A stretch of 64,000 bases of DNA from Bradyrhizobium sp. PSBB068 (GTDB lineage Bacteria > Pseudomonadota > Alphaproteobacteria > Rhizobiales > Xanthobacteraceae). This document shows positions 1 through 8,737 of this stretch, piece by piece (the first letter of the stretch is position 1; the number at the start of each line of letters is the position of its first letter). A program made the position numbers and the translations under genes. The notes below the pieces were generated by a model. It was not told the DNA's origin. It worked only from the letters and a program-made list of their open reading frames with translations, and did no database searches. The stretch lies in assembly GCA_016839165.1 (NCBI GenBank), contig CP069300.1, positions 3,906,001-3,970,000 of the forward strand, in the 5' to 3' direction.

Positions 1-2
1 CC

Positions 3-776
3 TTCAAGGATCCCAACGTGCTCGGCGCGTTCCTGATCCTGCCGGCGCTGTTCACGCTGCAAAGTGTAGTTTCCGACCGCTTCGGCAAGGCGTTCCGCAA
101 CGCCATCGCCTTCGGCATCATCTCGCTCGCGATCCTGCTGTCGTTCTCCCGCGCCGCCTGGGGTGGCCTGATTGTCACCGCGGCCTTCATGCTGGCGCTG
201 ATGGTGTTCACCAGCCGCTCGCAGGCGCAGCGCTCGCGCATCATCGTGATGACCTTGATCGCCGCGATCCTGGCGGTTGCGCTGATTGCGGTGCTGCTGT
301 CGATCGGCACGGTCGCCGACATGTTCAAGCAGCGCGCAAGCTTCGACCAGAGCTACGACGAAGGCCGCTTCGGCCGGTTCGGCCGCCACATCCTCGGCGC
401 CCAGATGGCGCTCGAACTGCCGTTCGGCATCGGGCCGCTGCAATTCCACACCTACTTCCCCGAGGACACCCACAACTCGTTCCTCAACGCCTTCATGTCG
501 GGCGGCTGGATCTCGGGCATCTGCTATCCGGCGCTGGTGTTCGTCAGCGCGATCATCGGCTTCCGCTACATCTATTCGCGGGTGCCGTGGCAGCGCGACT
601 ATCTGGCGATCTTCTCGGCGTTCCTCGGCATCGCCGGCGAGAGCTTCATCATCGATACTGACCATTGGCGGCATTTCTGGATGATGCTGGGCACGATGTG
701 GGGCATGTACGCGGCAACCGAGCGCGCCCGCGCGGCATCGATCGAGGTCAGCGACGAGACTTCGGCGGTAGCTTGA
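3..776 (+). CDS. O-antigen ligase family protein, 5' end cut by window
   Basis: C-terminal part of a polytopic inner-membrane protein of the O-antigen ligase/polymerase (Wzy_C) family, which joins or polymerises lipid-linked glycans on the periplasmic face. The frame is open from base 3 (reads FKDPNVLG, a family-typical segment), so the real start lies outside the window. Visible are several hydrophobic segments, the conserved EGRFGR stretch, a GPLQF motif and the periplasmic-loop HNSFLNAFMSGGW motif. The stop overlaps the 3' end of the convergent marR gene by 29 bases. Whether the substrate is O-antigen, exopolysaccharide or another glycan cannot be told from this fragment. Confidence 0.85.
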   Translation, partial: FKDPNVLGAFLILPALFTLQSVVSDRFGKAFRNAIAFGIISLAILLSFSRAAWGGLIVTAAFMLALMVFTSRSQAQRSRIIVMTLIAAILAVALIAVLLSIGTVADMFKQRASFDQSYDEGRFGRFGRHILGAQMALELPFGIGPLQFHTYFPEDTHNSFLNAFMSGGWISGICYPALVFVSAIIGFRYIYSRVPWQRDYLAIFSAFLGIAGESFIIDTDHWRHFWMMLGTMWGMYAATERARAASIEVSDETSAVA

Positions 777-1284
777 GTTCGGCGCGCTGCTCCGGCGGCG
801 TGTCGATCACCGCTTTCAATGCTTCGGTCGCTTGCAGCACACCCTTGTAGCCGTCATTGGCGAAGCGCAGCAGCAGCCGCAACTCGTCGTCGGTGTAGCT
901 GCTCCACAGCTTGTGCATCTCCTGCTGCATCGGCACGTAGAACTTGCCGATCTCCACCGCCTTTTCCTCCACCACCGAGATGAAGACCTTGCGGCGGTCG
1001 CTCTCGTCGCGCTCGCGGCGCACGTAACCCGCCTTTTCCAGGCGATCGACCACGCCGGTGATCGCGCCGGTCGTCAGCCCGGTGACTTCGGCGAGGCGCC
1101 CCGCGGTCACCCGCCCTTCGAGCTGGAGGATGTCCATGCATTCCATGTCGGAATTGGAAATTCCGGCCATGTTTGCAACGGCTTGGCCGTACATCACGCC
1201 CTGCGCGGATGACCGGCGCAACGCCTCCTCGAGTTCCTGCATCAGCGCTTTGCGCAACGTTGCACTTGACAATGCGACTCCCAT
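748..1284 (-). CDS. MarR family transcriptional regulator
   Basis: 178-residue winged-helix repressor of the MarR family. The central part shows the helix-turn-helix (LEGRVTAGRLAEVTGLTT region, about residues 55-75) and the wing with the family-typical DRRKVFI motif (about 100-107). The C-terminal helices would dimerise. It is divergent from the FAD monooxygenase at 1354 with a 69-base gap containing two overlapping palindromes, so it probably represses that gene and itself and is released by an aromatic ligand. This regulation is inferred from position; the family call is firm. Its 3' end overlaps the O-antigen ligase gene by 29 bases. Confidence 0.88.
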   Translation of the reverse strand: MGVALSSATLRKALMQELEEALRRSSAQGVMYGQAVANMAGISNSDMECMDILQLEGRVTAGRLAEVTGLTTGAITGVVDRLEKAGYVRRERDESDRRKVFISVVEEKAVEIGKFYVPMQQEMHKLWSSYTDDELRLLLRFANDGYKGVLQATEALKAVIDTPPEQRAELKLPPKSRR

Positions 1285-1295
1285 ATCTTACTGGC

Positions 1296-1318
1296 TTGAT
1301 ATCTTATCAACTAAGATA
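1296..1318. promoter_or_regulatory. Candidate MarR operator, two overlapping palindromes
   Basis: TTGATA (1296-1301) and TATCAA (1305-1310) form one perfect inverted repeat. TATCTTA (1300-1306) and TAAGATA (1312-1318) form a second around a 5-base spacer. They lie between the divergent marR and monooxygenase starts, in an AT-rich patch of otherwise GC-rich DNA. This is what an autoregulated MarR operator looks like; binding is inferred. Confidence 0.6.
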
Positions 1319-1353
1319 ATTAGCAACTGATCTTTCCTACCCCACACGGATGC

Positions 1354-2565
1354 ATGGAGCAAGGCATGACGAGACGTCCCCGTAAAGCTCTGATCATCGG
1401 CGCCGGCATCGCAGGTCCGGTCACCGCGATGTTCCTGACCCGCGCCGGTATCGAGGCCGAGCTCTATGAAGCCTGGCCCTACTCCACCGGCATCGGCGGC
1501 GGCCTGCAGATCGCACCCAACGGCATGCACGTGCTGGCGGAGCTCGGCCTCGCCGACGAGCTGATCCGCAACGGCTCGATCGCGGAATCCTTCGACTTCT
1601 ATTCGCAGGGCGGCAAGAAGCTCGGCTCCCTCAACCAGAACATGCAGCAGCGCTTCGGCCAGCCTGCGGTGAACATGTGCCGCGCGACCCTGAACGAGAC
1701 GCTGATCGACAAGGCCTGGGCTTCCAACGTCTCGGTATTCTTCGAGAAACGGCTGGTGAAAATCGAAGACCGCGGCGACCAGCCCGTGATCGCCTATTTC
1801 GCCGACGGCACCACCGCCGAGGGCGATTTCGTAATCGGTGCCGACGGCGTGCATTCGGCGGTGCGGCGTCACGTGATCCCTGACGGACCGACGCCGTTCG
1901 ACACCGGGCTGATCGGCTTCGGCGGCTTCGTGCCGCGCGCCGTGATCGAACACCTGCCGATCGGCCAGCGCGTCGAGACGACGTTCGGACAGAGCGGCTT
2001 CTTCGGCTACGGGATGTGCAGCCCCGATCCGCAAGCCGGCGTGATGTGGTGGAGCACGCAGCCATCGCACGGCATGACCGCGGCGGCCTACCGGTCGCAC
2101 AGCCAGCACGCCATCAGGCAGCACCTGCGCGAATTCCACGCCGGCTGGCACGCGCCGATCCCCGAGATCATCGAGGCCGCCGAGAACATCGTGGTCACCG
2201 ACACGCTCGACGTCGCGACGCTGCCGACCTGGTCACGCAAGCGCACACTGTTGATCGGCGACGCCGCGCACGCCACCAGTCCGCATGCCGGTCAGGGCGC
2301 CTCGCTCGCGCTGGAAGACGCGCTGCGGCTCGGCATGCTGATGCGCGACGGCCAGGATCTCGGCCTGACGTTCCAGGCCTTCGAGCACGAGCGGCGCCCG
2401 CGCGCGGAGAAGATCGTGGCGATCGCGCGCCGCAACGGCAACAGCAAGCGCGAGTTTAGCCCGACCGGCGCCTGGCTGCGCGATCACATGCTGAAGCTGC
2501 TGCTGCCGGTGTCGTCCAAGGGCATGGACTTCATGTACGCGTACAATCCGCGGGCGGCGGCGTAG
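1354..2565 (+). CDS. FAD-dependent monooxygenase (salicylate hydroxylase-like)
   Basis: 403-residue class A flavoprotein monooxygenase, cytoplasmic, expected to hydroxylate an aromatic ring using NAD(P)H and O2. The N-terminal Rossmann motif GAGIAGPVTA (about residues 17-26) binds FAD. The DG motif FVIGADGVHSAVR (about 160-172) and the GD motif LLIGDAAHATSPHAGQG (about 300-316) follow in the usual order and complete the family signature. Length is normal. ATG at 1366 (MTRRPRK) is an alternative start only four codons in. Control by the divergent MarR protein is likely. The exact substrate (salicylate, hydroxynicotinate or another) cannot be read from the sequence. Confidence 0.88.
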   Translation: MEQGMTRRPRKALIIGAGIAGPVTAMFLTRAGIEAELYEAWPYSTGIGGGLQIAPNGMHVLAELGLADELIRNGSIAESFDFYSQGGKKLGSLNQNMQQRFGQPAVNMCRATLNETLIDKAWASNVSVFFEKRLVKIEDRGDQPVIAYFADGTTAEGDFVIGADGVHSAVRRHVIPDGPTPFDTGLIGFGGFVPRAVIEHLPIGQRVETTFGQSGFFGYGMCSPDPQAGVMWWSTQPSHGMTAAAYRSHSQHAIRQHLREFHAGWHAPIPEIIEAAENIVVTDTLDVATLPTWSRKRTLLIGDAAHATSPHAGQGASLALEDALRLGMLMRDGQDLGLTFQAFEHERRPRAEKIVAIARRNGNSKREFSPTGAWLRDHMLKLLLPVSSKGMDFMYAYNPRAAA

Positions 2566-2595
2566 CGCGGCGGCTGTCATGCCCCGTAGCACCAC

Positions 2596-2701
2596 TGTCA
2601 TGCCCGGCGAAAGCGGGGCATCCAGTATTCCAGAGACGTCAATGCTTGAGCCGAGAAGCCGCGGCGTACTGGATCGCCCGGTCGAGTGCCGCGCGATGAC
2701 A
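2596..2701. repeat. Dispersed palindromic intergenic repeat (family A), copy 1
   Basis: Starts TGTCATGCCC and ends GCGCGATGACA, with internal inverted segments (CATCCAGTA and TACTGGATCG). A related full copy lies at 24117-24218 and a half copy at 3934-3967. All sit between genes and carry no reading frame. The pattern resembles the REP/MITE-like intergenic elements common in Bradyrhizobium genomes. It could form a long hairpin in the transcript and act as a terminator or mRNA stabiliser. Confidence 0.65.
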
Positions 2702-2720
2702 ACGTTGGAAGTTGCGCGAC

Positions 2721-3896
2721 TTACTTCTCGACCTCAAACGTCAGCCCGGCGTGATCGACCAGGCGCTTGATCAGCTTGCCCTGCATCGCCGCTCCCGGCG
2801 TCCAGAAGCCGGGCGCGACATCGGGCGTGTCGCGCAACAGGCAGATCGCGCATTCCGAGATCATCTTCGAGGTCGAGCCGTAGCCGGGATCGCGATCGCC
2901 CTTGATGCCGGCGCGGACCATGCGGCCGTCGGACGCGACCGCGAGATAAAGCAGATCGTAGCGGCCGTTCTCGCGCTCTTCCTTTGACGGCCCCTCGCCC
3001 GGCTTCGGCGCGCTGGGGCCGGTCTTCTCGGAATTCAGCGCCATCACCTTCTTTGCATTGGCCTCGCCCTTCTCGCCCGGGCCGGTCAGGACCATCTCGT
3101 CGTAAACGAAGTCGCGTCCGTACGGAAAGCCCATCAGCATGTTGGAGCGATGGACGTTGCGCGTGTTGATCAGCGCCATCATGAACGGCGCGGTCCACGA
3201 GTGCAGGTCGTCCTCATAGGCCGGCTTGCTGCCGCGCGGCTGCTTCGGGCCCTCGAAGCCCGGCGTCAGCGCGAACGGATTGTTGAGGATCGCGACCAAG
3301 CTCAGATCCTTCGCGACCGCATCGAAAGTCGCCTTGGCGCTCGCGGCGGTGCCGCCGGACAGCGTGCCGCGCATGTCGCGCACGCGGCCCTTGACACGCG
3401 CGGCCGGCGCGCCGAACACGCGCTTGGCTTCCTCCTGGACGAAGAACGTTCCGAGCTCGAACGGCACCGAGTCGAAGCCGCAGGAGAACACGATGCGCGC
3501 GCCGCTGGCCTTTGCCGCGGCCTCGTGCTTGTCGATCATCTGCCGCATCCAGACGGGCTCGCCGCAGAGGTCGAAATAGTCGGTGCCGCTTTCGACGCAG
3601 GCCGCGATCAGCTCGTTGCCGTAAAGCTGATACGGCCCGACCGTCGAAATGACAGACTTGGTCTGCGCCAGCATCGCCTTCAGCGATGCGGCATCGCCGG
3701 CGTCGGCAACGATCAGCGGCGTGTCGGCGGGCGCGCCGATCGCGTCACGCACCGAGGCGAGCTTGTCCTTGCTGCGCCCGGCCATCGCCCATTTCAGGCT
3801 GCCGTCGCGATAATGCGCGGCGAGATACTCGGCAACGAGCTGGCCGGTGAAGCCGGTCGCACCGTAGACGACGATGTCGAGTTTCGACGAGGACAT
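2721..3896 (-). CDS. Saccharopine dehydrogenase-family / trans-acting enoyl reductase-like protein
   Basis: 391-residue oxidoreductase. The N-terminal Rossmann fold carries a NAD(P)-binding GATGFTGQLVAEYL motif (about residues 12-25), followed by a short-chain-like core (AGRSKDKL; TVGPYQLYG; TDYFDLCGE) typical of the saccharopine dehydrogenase NADP-binding family and its mycobacterial trans-enoyl-reductase relatives. Members usually act as membrane-associated reductases on lipid or polyketide substrates; true saccharopine activity is unlikely. The start MSSSKLD is well placed before the fold. It is transcribed alone, leftward, towards repeat family A. Confidence 0.75.
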   Translation of the reverse strand: MSSSKLDIVVYGATGFTGQLVAEYLAAHYRDGSLKWAMAGRSKDKLASVRDAIGAPADTPLIVADAGDAASLKAMLAQTKSVISTVGPYQLYGNELIAACVESGTDYFDLCGEPVWMRQMIDKHEAAAKASGARIVFSCGFDSVPFELGTFFVQEEAKRVFGAPAARVKGRVRDMRGTLSGGTAASAKATFDAVAKDLSLVAILNNPFALTPGFEGPKQPRGSKPAYEDDLHSWTAPFMMALINTRNVHRSNMLMGFPYGRDFVYDEMVLTGPGEKGEANAKKVMALNSEKTGPSAPKPGEGPSKEERENGRYDLLYLAVASDGRMVRAGIKGDRDPGYGSTSKMISECAICLLRDTPDVAPGFWTPGAAMQGKLIKRLVDHAGLTFEVEK

Positions 3897-3933
3897 GGGT
3901 CAGGCTCCCTGCGCAGCGAATTGGGCGCCCTTT

Positions 3934-3967
3934 TGTCATCGCGGACGCGGCGACGCAATCCAGTATT
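3934..3967. repeat. Half copy of repeat family A
   Basis: TGTCATCGCGGACGCGG followed by ATCCAGTATT matches the left half of the elements at 2596 and 24117, in the gap between two leftward genes. The right half is absent. Confidence 0.45.
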
Positions 3968-3988
3968 TCCTGCCGCTATTTCTTGCGG

Positions 3989-4771
3989 CTATTTCTTGTA
4001 GGACACCCCCATGCCGGCGCGGACGTCGGCCTGGATGCCATAGGGCGCGATCGGATAGCGCAGGCCGTTCTTGGCGAGCTGCTTCATGCCGGCGATCGCC
4101 TTCACCAGATGGGCCGGCGGCAGCGCCATCAGCATCTCCTCATCGGGCACACCGCCATAGCGACGCTCGGCGAAGCACGGCAGCGACAGGCTCGGCTCGC
4201 CGGTCTTCAACGCCCGCCCCCATGAGTCAGCACAAGCGGTCTCACCGACCACGCCCCACTCGAACTTCTTGTATCCCGTATATTGAAGCCCGTTGATCAG
4301 GATGATCATCTGGCCCGGCGTCGCGTAGACCAGGCAGATGTCGGGCGGATTGAGCCGGCCGCTGGTCAGCGGGCTCACCACCATCGCCTGATACTGCCCG
4401 TAAGGCACGACGTCGAGCGCCTCCTGGCGCTTGCGCGCGTCCTCGGCGGTGCCGTGCCAGACCCCGACATAGTTCTCGCCGGCGAGCCACTTCTCATCCT
4501 GCGGCGCGAGCCCGATCACCGCGCGACATTGCGCGCCGACCAGATCGTCGCCGGTGATGCCGACGGTCCAGCCGAGCCGCGAGGCCATGCTGACGATCTG
4601 GTCCGTGGTGTGCACCGCCGACGGGCGGCGGATCTTCGGGATCGCCTCCATCTCCTCGACCCGCGCGAACATCTTGATGCCGATGACCGTGGTCTTCAGC
4701 CGCAGCAGATTGTTCAGATCGGCGACGATCGCGGCGAGATCGAACTGTTCCGGCGGTGTCTGCTGTTGCAT
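3989..4771 (-). CDS. DUF169 domain-containing protein
   Basis: 260 residues, a single DUF169 domain from about residue 15 to the end. Recognisable stretches are the N-terminal NNLLRLKTTVIGIKMF segment and the central ADSWGRALKTGEPSLSLPCFAERRYG segment. The biochemical role of the family is not established; members contain a few conserved Cys residues, and here one lies in the ETACADSWG region and one in LPCFAER. It is transcribed leftward and is probably monocistronic. A 13-base tandem duplication (3975-4000) overlaps the stop codon but does not change the frame. Confidence 0.8.
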   Translation of the reverse strand: MQQQTPPEQFDLAAIVADLNNLLRLKTTVIGIKMFARVEEMEAIPKIRRPSAVHTTDQIVSMASRLGWTVGITGDDLVGAQCRAVIGLAPQDEKWLAGENYVGVWHGTAEDARKRQEALDVVPYGQYQAMVVSPLTSGRLNPPDICLVYATPGQMIILINGLQYTGYKKFEWGVVGETACADSWGRALKTGEPSLSLPCFAERRYGGVPDEEMLMALPPAHLVKAIAGMKQLAKNGLRYPIAPYGIQADVRAGMGVSYKK

Positions 4772-4858
4772 GCGTAAGCTCCCGTGATCGGCGGCTTGGC
4801 GCCGCCTGTTGTGTGGATGTTAGCCGGAATGCACAGGCGAAGCGACAGCCGCCTTGCG

Positions 4859-5653
4859 CTACCGCACGGCCGGTCCCGGCAGCAGATCGTCGGTCTTGCC
4901 GGCCAGATGATAGGCCACCAGCCCGATCCACTCCCGCGCGCCGAGATCGGTGCGCGACAGGCCCTCGATCGCAAGCGTCGCGAAACCAAAGACGTTGCCG
5001 ACGCGCCAATCGACCGGATAGGCCTCGACATCGAATCCCGCCTTGCGGAACAGCCCGACCGAGCGCGGCATGTGATAGGCCGAGGTGACGAGCAGCCAGC
5101 GCTCGCCCGGCTTGGGATCGACCAGCTCCTTCGAGAACACAGCATTCTCCACCGTGTTGCGCGAGCGGCGCTCGATGGTCAGTCGCGATATGGGAATCCC
5201 GAGGCTCTCGAACATCTCGGCGGCATAGTCGGCCTCACGCGCATCATTCGAGATCAGGTTCGCGCTGCCGCCGGTGAACATGAGGCGCGCGTTCGGATAT
5301 CTGCGCGCGAGCGCGGCAGCTGCGATGATGCGATCGGCCGCACTGCGCACGACAGGCGTGCCATGCGCCACCGACAGATCGGCATCGATCGAACCACCCA
5401 GCACAATGATGCCGTCGGGCGCGCCGCGCGAAGCGTCCCATGGCGGGAAGCGCTGCTCCAGCGTCGCGATCAGGACATTGCCGAGCGGCGAGAAGCCGCA
5501 GATCGCGAGCAGCAGCAGTGAGGCGACCGTCAACCTGCGGCCGAGGCGAACAAACCGCGTCGGCAACAGTGCGGCGCCGATCACGCCGATACCGATCAGG
5601 AAATTGATCGGCAGCAGCATGATGCCGAGCGTCTTGGACAGCACAAAAAACAA
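4859..5653 (-). CDS. YdcF family protein (DUF218, SanA/ElyC-like)
   Basis: 264-residue inner-membrane protein. Two N-terminal hydrophobic segments (about residues 5-25 and 38-58) are followed by a periplasmic DUF218 domain. Family hallmarks are IIVLGGS (about 83-89), FTGGSA, the ERRSRNTVENA motif and LVTSAYHMPRSV. E. coli ElyC/SanA relatives take part in cell-envelope maintenance, but the reaction is unproven. It is divergent from the amidase gene at 5720 with 66 bases between them, so both promoters must lie there. Confidence 0.85.
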   Translation of the reverse strand: MFFVLSKTLGIMLLPINFLIGIGVIGAALLPTRFVRLGRRLTVASLLLLAICGFSPLGNVLIATLEQRFPPWDASRGAPDGIIVLGGSIDADLSVAHGTPVVRSAADRIIAAAALARRYPNARLMFTGGSANLISNDAREADYAAEMFESLGIPISRLTIERRSRNTVENAVFSKELVDPKPGERWLLVTSAYHMPRSVGLFRKAGFDVEAYPVDWRVGNVFGFATLAIEGLSRTDLGAREWIGLVAYHLAGKTDDLLPGPAVR

Positions 5654-5719
5654 GGGAAGCCTCTGCGAAGTTCTGCTACAGCGTCATACGCTGCTGGGAA
5701 ACCAATCAAAAGCCGTTAC

Positions 5720-6661
5720 ATGACCCATCATCACCTGAAATCCACACCCGAAACCTGTCATTGGGGCTTCTTTGAAGCCAAACTGAAGCCGGTCCTTAAC
5801 GTCGCGAGCGGCGACGAGGTCACGATCGAGACCGTCAGCGGTGGTGCCGACGTGGTGCCCGACCGCAGCAAATTCCACGTCCCACCCGAGCTCGACGACA
5901 TCCATGCGAAGAGCGAGCGGATGGTGCCCGGGCACATCCTGACCGGTCCGATCGCGGTGGCCGGCGCCGAGCCCGGCGACGTGCTCGAGGTCGATATCCT
6001 CGACGTCCAGCTTCGGCAGGATTGGGGCTACAATCTGATCAAGCCGCTGTCCGGCACGCTGCCGGACGACTTCCACGAGACCCGCGTCCTCAACATCCCG
6101 CTCGATCGTGCGCGGATGGTCGGCCGCATGCCCTGGGGGCTCGACCTGCCGCTGAAGCCGTTCTTCGGTGTGATGGGTGTCTCGCCGCCGCCGGCCTGGG
6201 GCCGCATCTCCTCGCTCATCCCGCGCGCGATGGGCGGCAATCTCGACAACAAGGAGCTAGGGGCCGGCGCCAAGCTCTATCTGCCCGTGTTCGTGCCGGG
6301 CGCGCTGTTCTCCTGCGGCGACGGCCATGGCGTGCAGGGCGACGGCGAGGTCTGCGTCACCGCGATCGAAACCGCTCTCACCGGCCGCTTCCGCCTCACC
6401 CTGCGCAAGGACCTCAAGCTCGCCTATCCGCGCGCCGAGACATCGGACCATTACATGACCATGGCGATGGATCCCGATCTCGACCAGTGCGTGGTGCGGG
6501 CGCTGCGCGACATGATCGTGCTGCTCGGCGAGAAGCGAAATCTGTCGCGCGAAGACGCCTACACGCTGTGCAGCCTGGCCGCCGACCTGCGGGTGACCCA
6601 GACGGTCAACGGCTCCAAGGGCATTCACTGCATGATCGCCAAATCGGTCGTCCACGGCTGA
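5720..6661 (+). CDS. Acetamidase/formamidase family protein
   Basis: 313 residues matching the FmdA/AmdA family, cytoplasmic metallo-amidases that release ammonia from formamide, acetamide or related short amides. Conserved family segments are the N-terminal THHHLKSTPETCHWGFF, the ERMVPGHILTGPIAVAGAEPGDVLEVDIL strand-rich region, and the C-terminal SLAADLRVTQTVNGSKGIHCMI. Length is normal for the family. It stands just upstream of an acyl-CoA synthetase gene in the same direction, with an 86-base gap, so co-transcription is possible. Substrate choice is not visible. Confidence 0.87.
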   Translation: MTHHHLKSTPETCHWGFFEAKLKPVLNVASGDEVTIETVSGGADVVPDRSKFHVPPELDDIHAKSERMVPGHILTGPIAVAGAEPGDVLEVDILDVQLRQDWGYNLIKPLSGTLPDDFHETRVLNIPLDRARMVGRMPWGLDLPLKPFFGVMGVSPPPAWGRISSLIPRAMGGNLDNKELGAGAKLYLPVFVPGALFSCGDGHGVQGDGEVCVTAIETALTGRFRLTLRKDLKLAYPRAETSDHYMTMAMDPDLDQCVVRALRDMIVLLGEKRNLSREDAYTLCSLAADLRVTQTVNGSKGIHCMIAKSVVHG

Positions 6662-6747
6662 CACGCGGTCGATAGCCGCACTTGTGTTCCGCGCGTGCGG
6701 CTCGATACAATCCCCCTCCCAACGAACAAGAATGGACGGGGACGGAT

Positions 6748-8574
6748 ATGCTGAAGGACAGGCTTTCGCCGGCCGACGAAGCTGCGCGCGACAAGGAGAT
6801 GCGGGAGACGCTCGCCGCCTGCCCGCGGATCCTCGATCTCATCGCCCGCGGCCCGCAGGGCGCGCCGGACGCCGAAGCCGCGATCTATCTGCGCTCGCCG
6901 CTCGATCCCAACCCGGTCGTGATCTCGAACGATCAGCTGATGGGCTACGTCAAGGCGGCCGAAAACTACTTCCGCGCGGAGGGTATCGGCAAGAACGATG
7001 CGGTCGCGATCCTGCTGCCGGCATGTCCTGCGACCGTGGTCGCGATCTTCGGCGCAGCCGCCTGCGGCGTCGCCGAACCGCTCAACCTGCTGTTCACGCG
7101 GGAAGCGATCACGGCCCAGCTCAATGCGATCAACGCAAAATTGTTGCTGGCGCCGCCACCGGGAATGCCGGGCGGCCTGTATGAAAGGGTCGAGGGCCTG
7201 CAGCGCGAGGTGCCGTCGCTCCGGCGCATCGTGGTTGTGCCGCTCGACGGCAGTATCGCGTTCGACGGCGAGGTGCTGCGGCCGGATCCGGCCTGGCGCG
7301 ACGACTACGGCAAGTCGAGGGACATGAGCGAGGCCGACCGCGTCGCAGTGATGCTGCCGACCGGCGGCACGACAGGCCATCCCAAGGTGGCGCGGCTGAC
7401 CAATCGCGCGATGGTCGCCTCCACCGTCTCCTCGCGCATGGCGCTCGATTTCCACCGCGGCGAGCGTGCGATGATCACATTGCCGCTGTTCCATGTCGGC
7501 GGCTTGTTCTGCACGACCGCCAATTGCCTTGCCGCCGGCACGACGATGTTCATCCCGGGTCCCGCCGGGGCGCGCGATCCGGCGCTGATCACCCATTTCT
7601 GGAAAATCATCGAGACATACCGCGTCAACATCGCCGGCAACGTGCCGACCACGCTCGGCGCGCTCGCCGACATCCCGGTCGCCGACAGCGACATTTCGAG
7701 CCTGCGCGTCACCGCCACCGGCGCCTCGATCTGCCCGCCGGAGATCGAGCGGCGCTATCTCGCGACCTGGGGCGGCGACTGCATCCAGCAGCTCTACGGC
7801 ATGACCGAGCTCGCCGGCGCCATCACTCACGACGTGCACGGCGTGAGGCCGCGCGCCGAGAGCGTCGGCACCCGCAATCCGTTGGTCGAGCTTGCGATCC
7901 TCGAGGGCGGCAAGCTTCACACCGGGCCGTGGCCCTCGCCGGTCGGCGAGCTCTTGACCCGGGGCCCGCAGGTGTTCGCCGGTTACGTCGACGAGAAGCA
8001 GACCGAAGAAGCATTCCGTGACGGCTGGCTGCGCACCGGCGACATCTGCCGGATCGATGCCGACGGCTTCGTCTACATCATGGGCCGCGCCAAGGACGTC
8101 ATCATCCGCGGCGGCCACAACATCGATCCGCGTGCGATCGAGGACGCCGCGCTGGCGTTTCCGGGCGTGGCGCTGGCCGCGGCCGTCGGCCGTCCCGACA
8201 GCTATGCCGGCGAAGTGCCGATGCTGTTCGTCTCGGCCCAGCCCGGCGCGCAGATCGATCCGCAGGCGCTCGCCGCGTTCGTGCAGGACAACATCCTGGA
8301 GCCGCCCGCCCGTCCGCGCGTGGTGTCGGTGATTGCGGAGATGCCGGTCACGCCGGTCGGCAAGATCTTCAAGCCCAAGCTGCGCGAGATCGCCGCCGGC
8401 GAGGCCGCGCGCGAGCTGCTGGCGCGGGAAGGATTGTCCGACGAGGTCAGCGTCGAGGCCATCACCGACCCGTCCCGCGGGCTGTACCTCAGCGTGAGCG
8501 CGCCTGCGGACAAGGCCGAAACCGCCGAGCGGCTTCTGAAGACGTTCCCGGTCAAGGTCGAGCTACGCACCTAA
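6748..8574 (+). CDS. Acyl-CoA synthetase (AMP-forming, AMP-dependent synthetase/ligase)
   Basis: 608-residue ANL-superfamily ligase that activates a carboxylic acid with ATP to an acyl-adenylate and then forms the CoA thioester. The P-loop-like motif PTGGTTGHPKVARLTNRA (about residues 208-225), the adenylate-binding LYGMTELAG, the hinge TGDICRIDADGF and the IRGGHNIDPRAIED segment appear in order. The C-terminal catalytic Lys lies in TPVGKIFKP. ATG at 6748 is chosen because a GGACGGGGACGG purine-rich site precedes it and the N-terminus fits; an upstream ATG at 6682 would add 22 low-complexity residues. Chain-length preference cannot be told. Confidence 0.9.
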   Translation: MLKDRLSPADEAARDKEMRETLAACPRILDLIARGPQGAPDAEAAIYLRSPLDPNPVVISNDQLMGYVKAAENYFRAEGIGKNDAVAILLPACPATVVAIFGAAACGVAEPLNLLFTREAITAQLNAINAKLLLAPPPGMPGGLYERVEGLQREVPSLRRIVVVPLDGSIAFDGEVLRPDPAWRDDYGKSRDMSEADRVAVMLPTGGTTGHPKVARLTNRAMVASTVSSRMALDFHRGERAMITLPLFHVGGLFCTTANCLAAGTTMFIPGPAGARDPALITHFWKIIETYRVNIAGNVPTTLGALADIPVADSDISSLRVTATGASICPPEIERRYLATWGGDCIQQLYGMTELAGAITHDVHGVRPRAESVGTRNPLVELAILEGGKLHTGPWPSPVGELLTRGPQVFAGYVDEKQTEEAFRDGWLRTGDICRIDADGFVYIMGRAKDVIIRGGHNIDPRAIEDAALAFPGVALAAAVGRPDSYAGEVPMLFVSAQPGAQIDPQALAAFVQDNILEPPARPRVVSVIAEMPVTPVGKIFKPKLREIAAGEAARELLAREGLSDEVSVEAITDPSRGLYLSVSAPADKAETAERLLKTFPVKVELRT

Positions 8575-8659
8575 CTCATTCATATAGCTAAGTAATCTGA
8601 TCGTGACGCCGTGCCGGAATCCGCCTCCGGCGCGGCTGTTCGCATTTTGCGACCGGCGC

Positions 8660-8698
8660 TTGACGAACTGCCTCATTTCTAAATAGACTCTAAATAGA
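8660..8698 (+). promoter_or_regulatory. Promoter-like hexamers with 11-base-spaced direct repeats
   Basis: A TTGACG hexamer at 8660-8665 stands 18 bases before TAGACT. TCTAAATAGA occurs twice, at 8678-8687 and 8689-8698, an 11-base period or one helix turn. The first copy covers the -10 region. The site lies 40 bases before the small ribbon-helix-helix-like gene, so it may be that protein's own operator. Confidence 0.45.
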
Positions 8699-8737
8699 TA
8701 CTTTTCAGTACAGGCGTTCAGGGTTAAGCGTTTTCTC

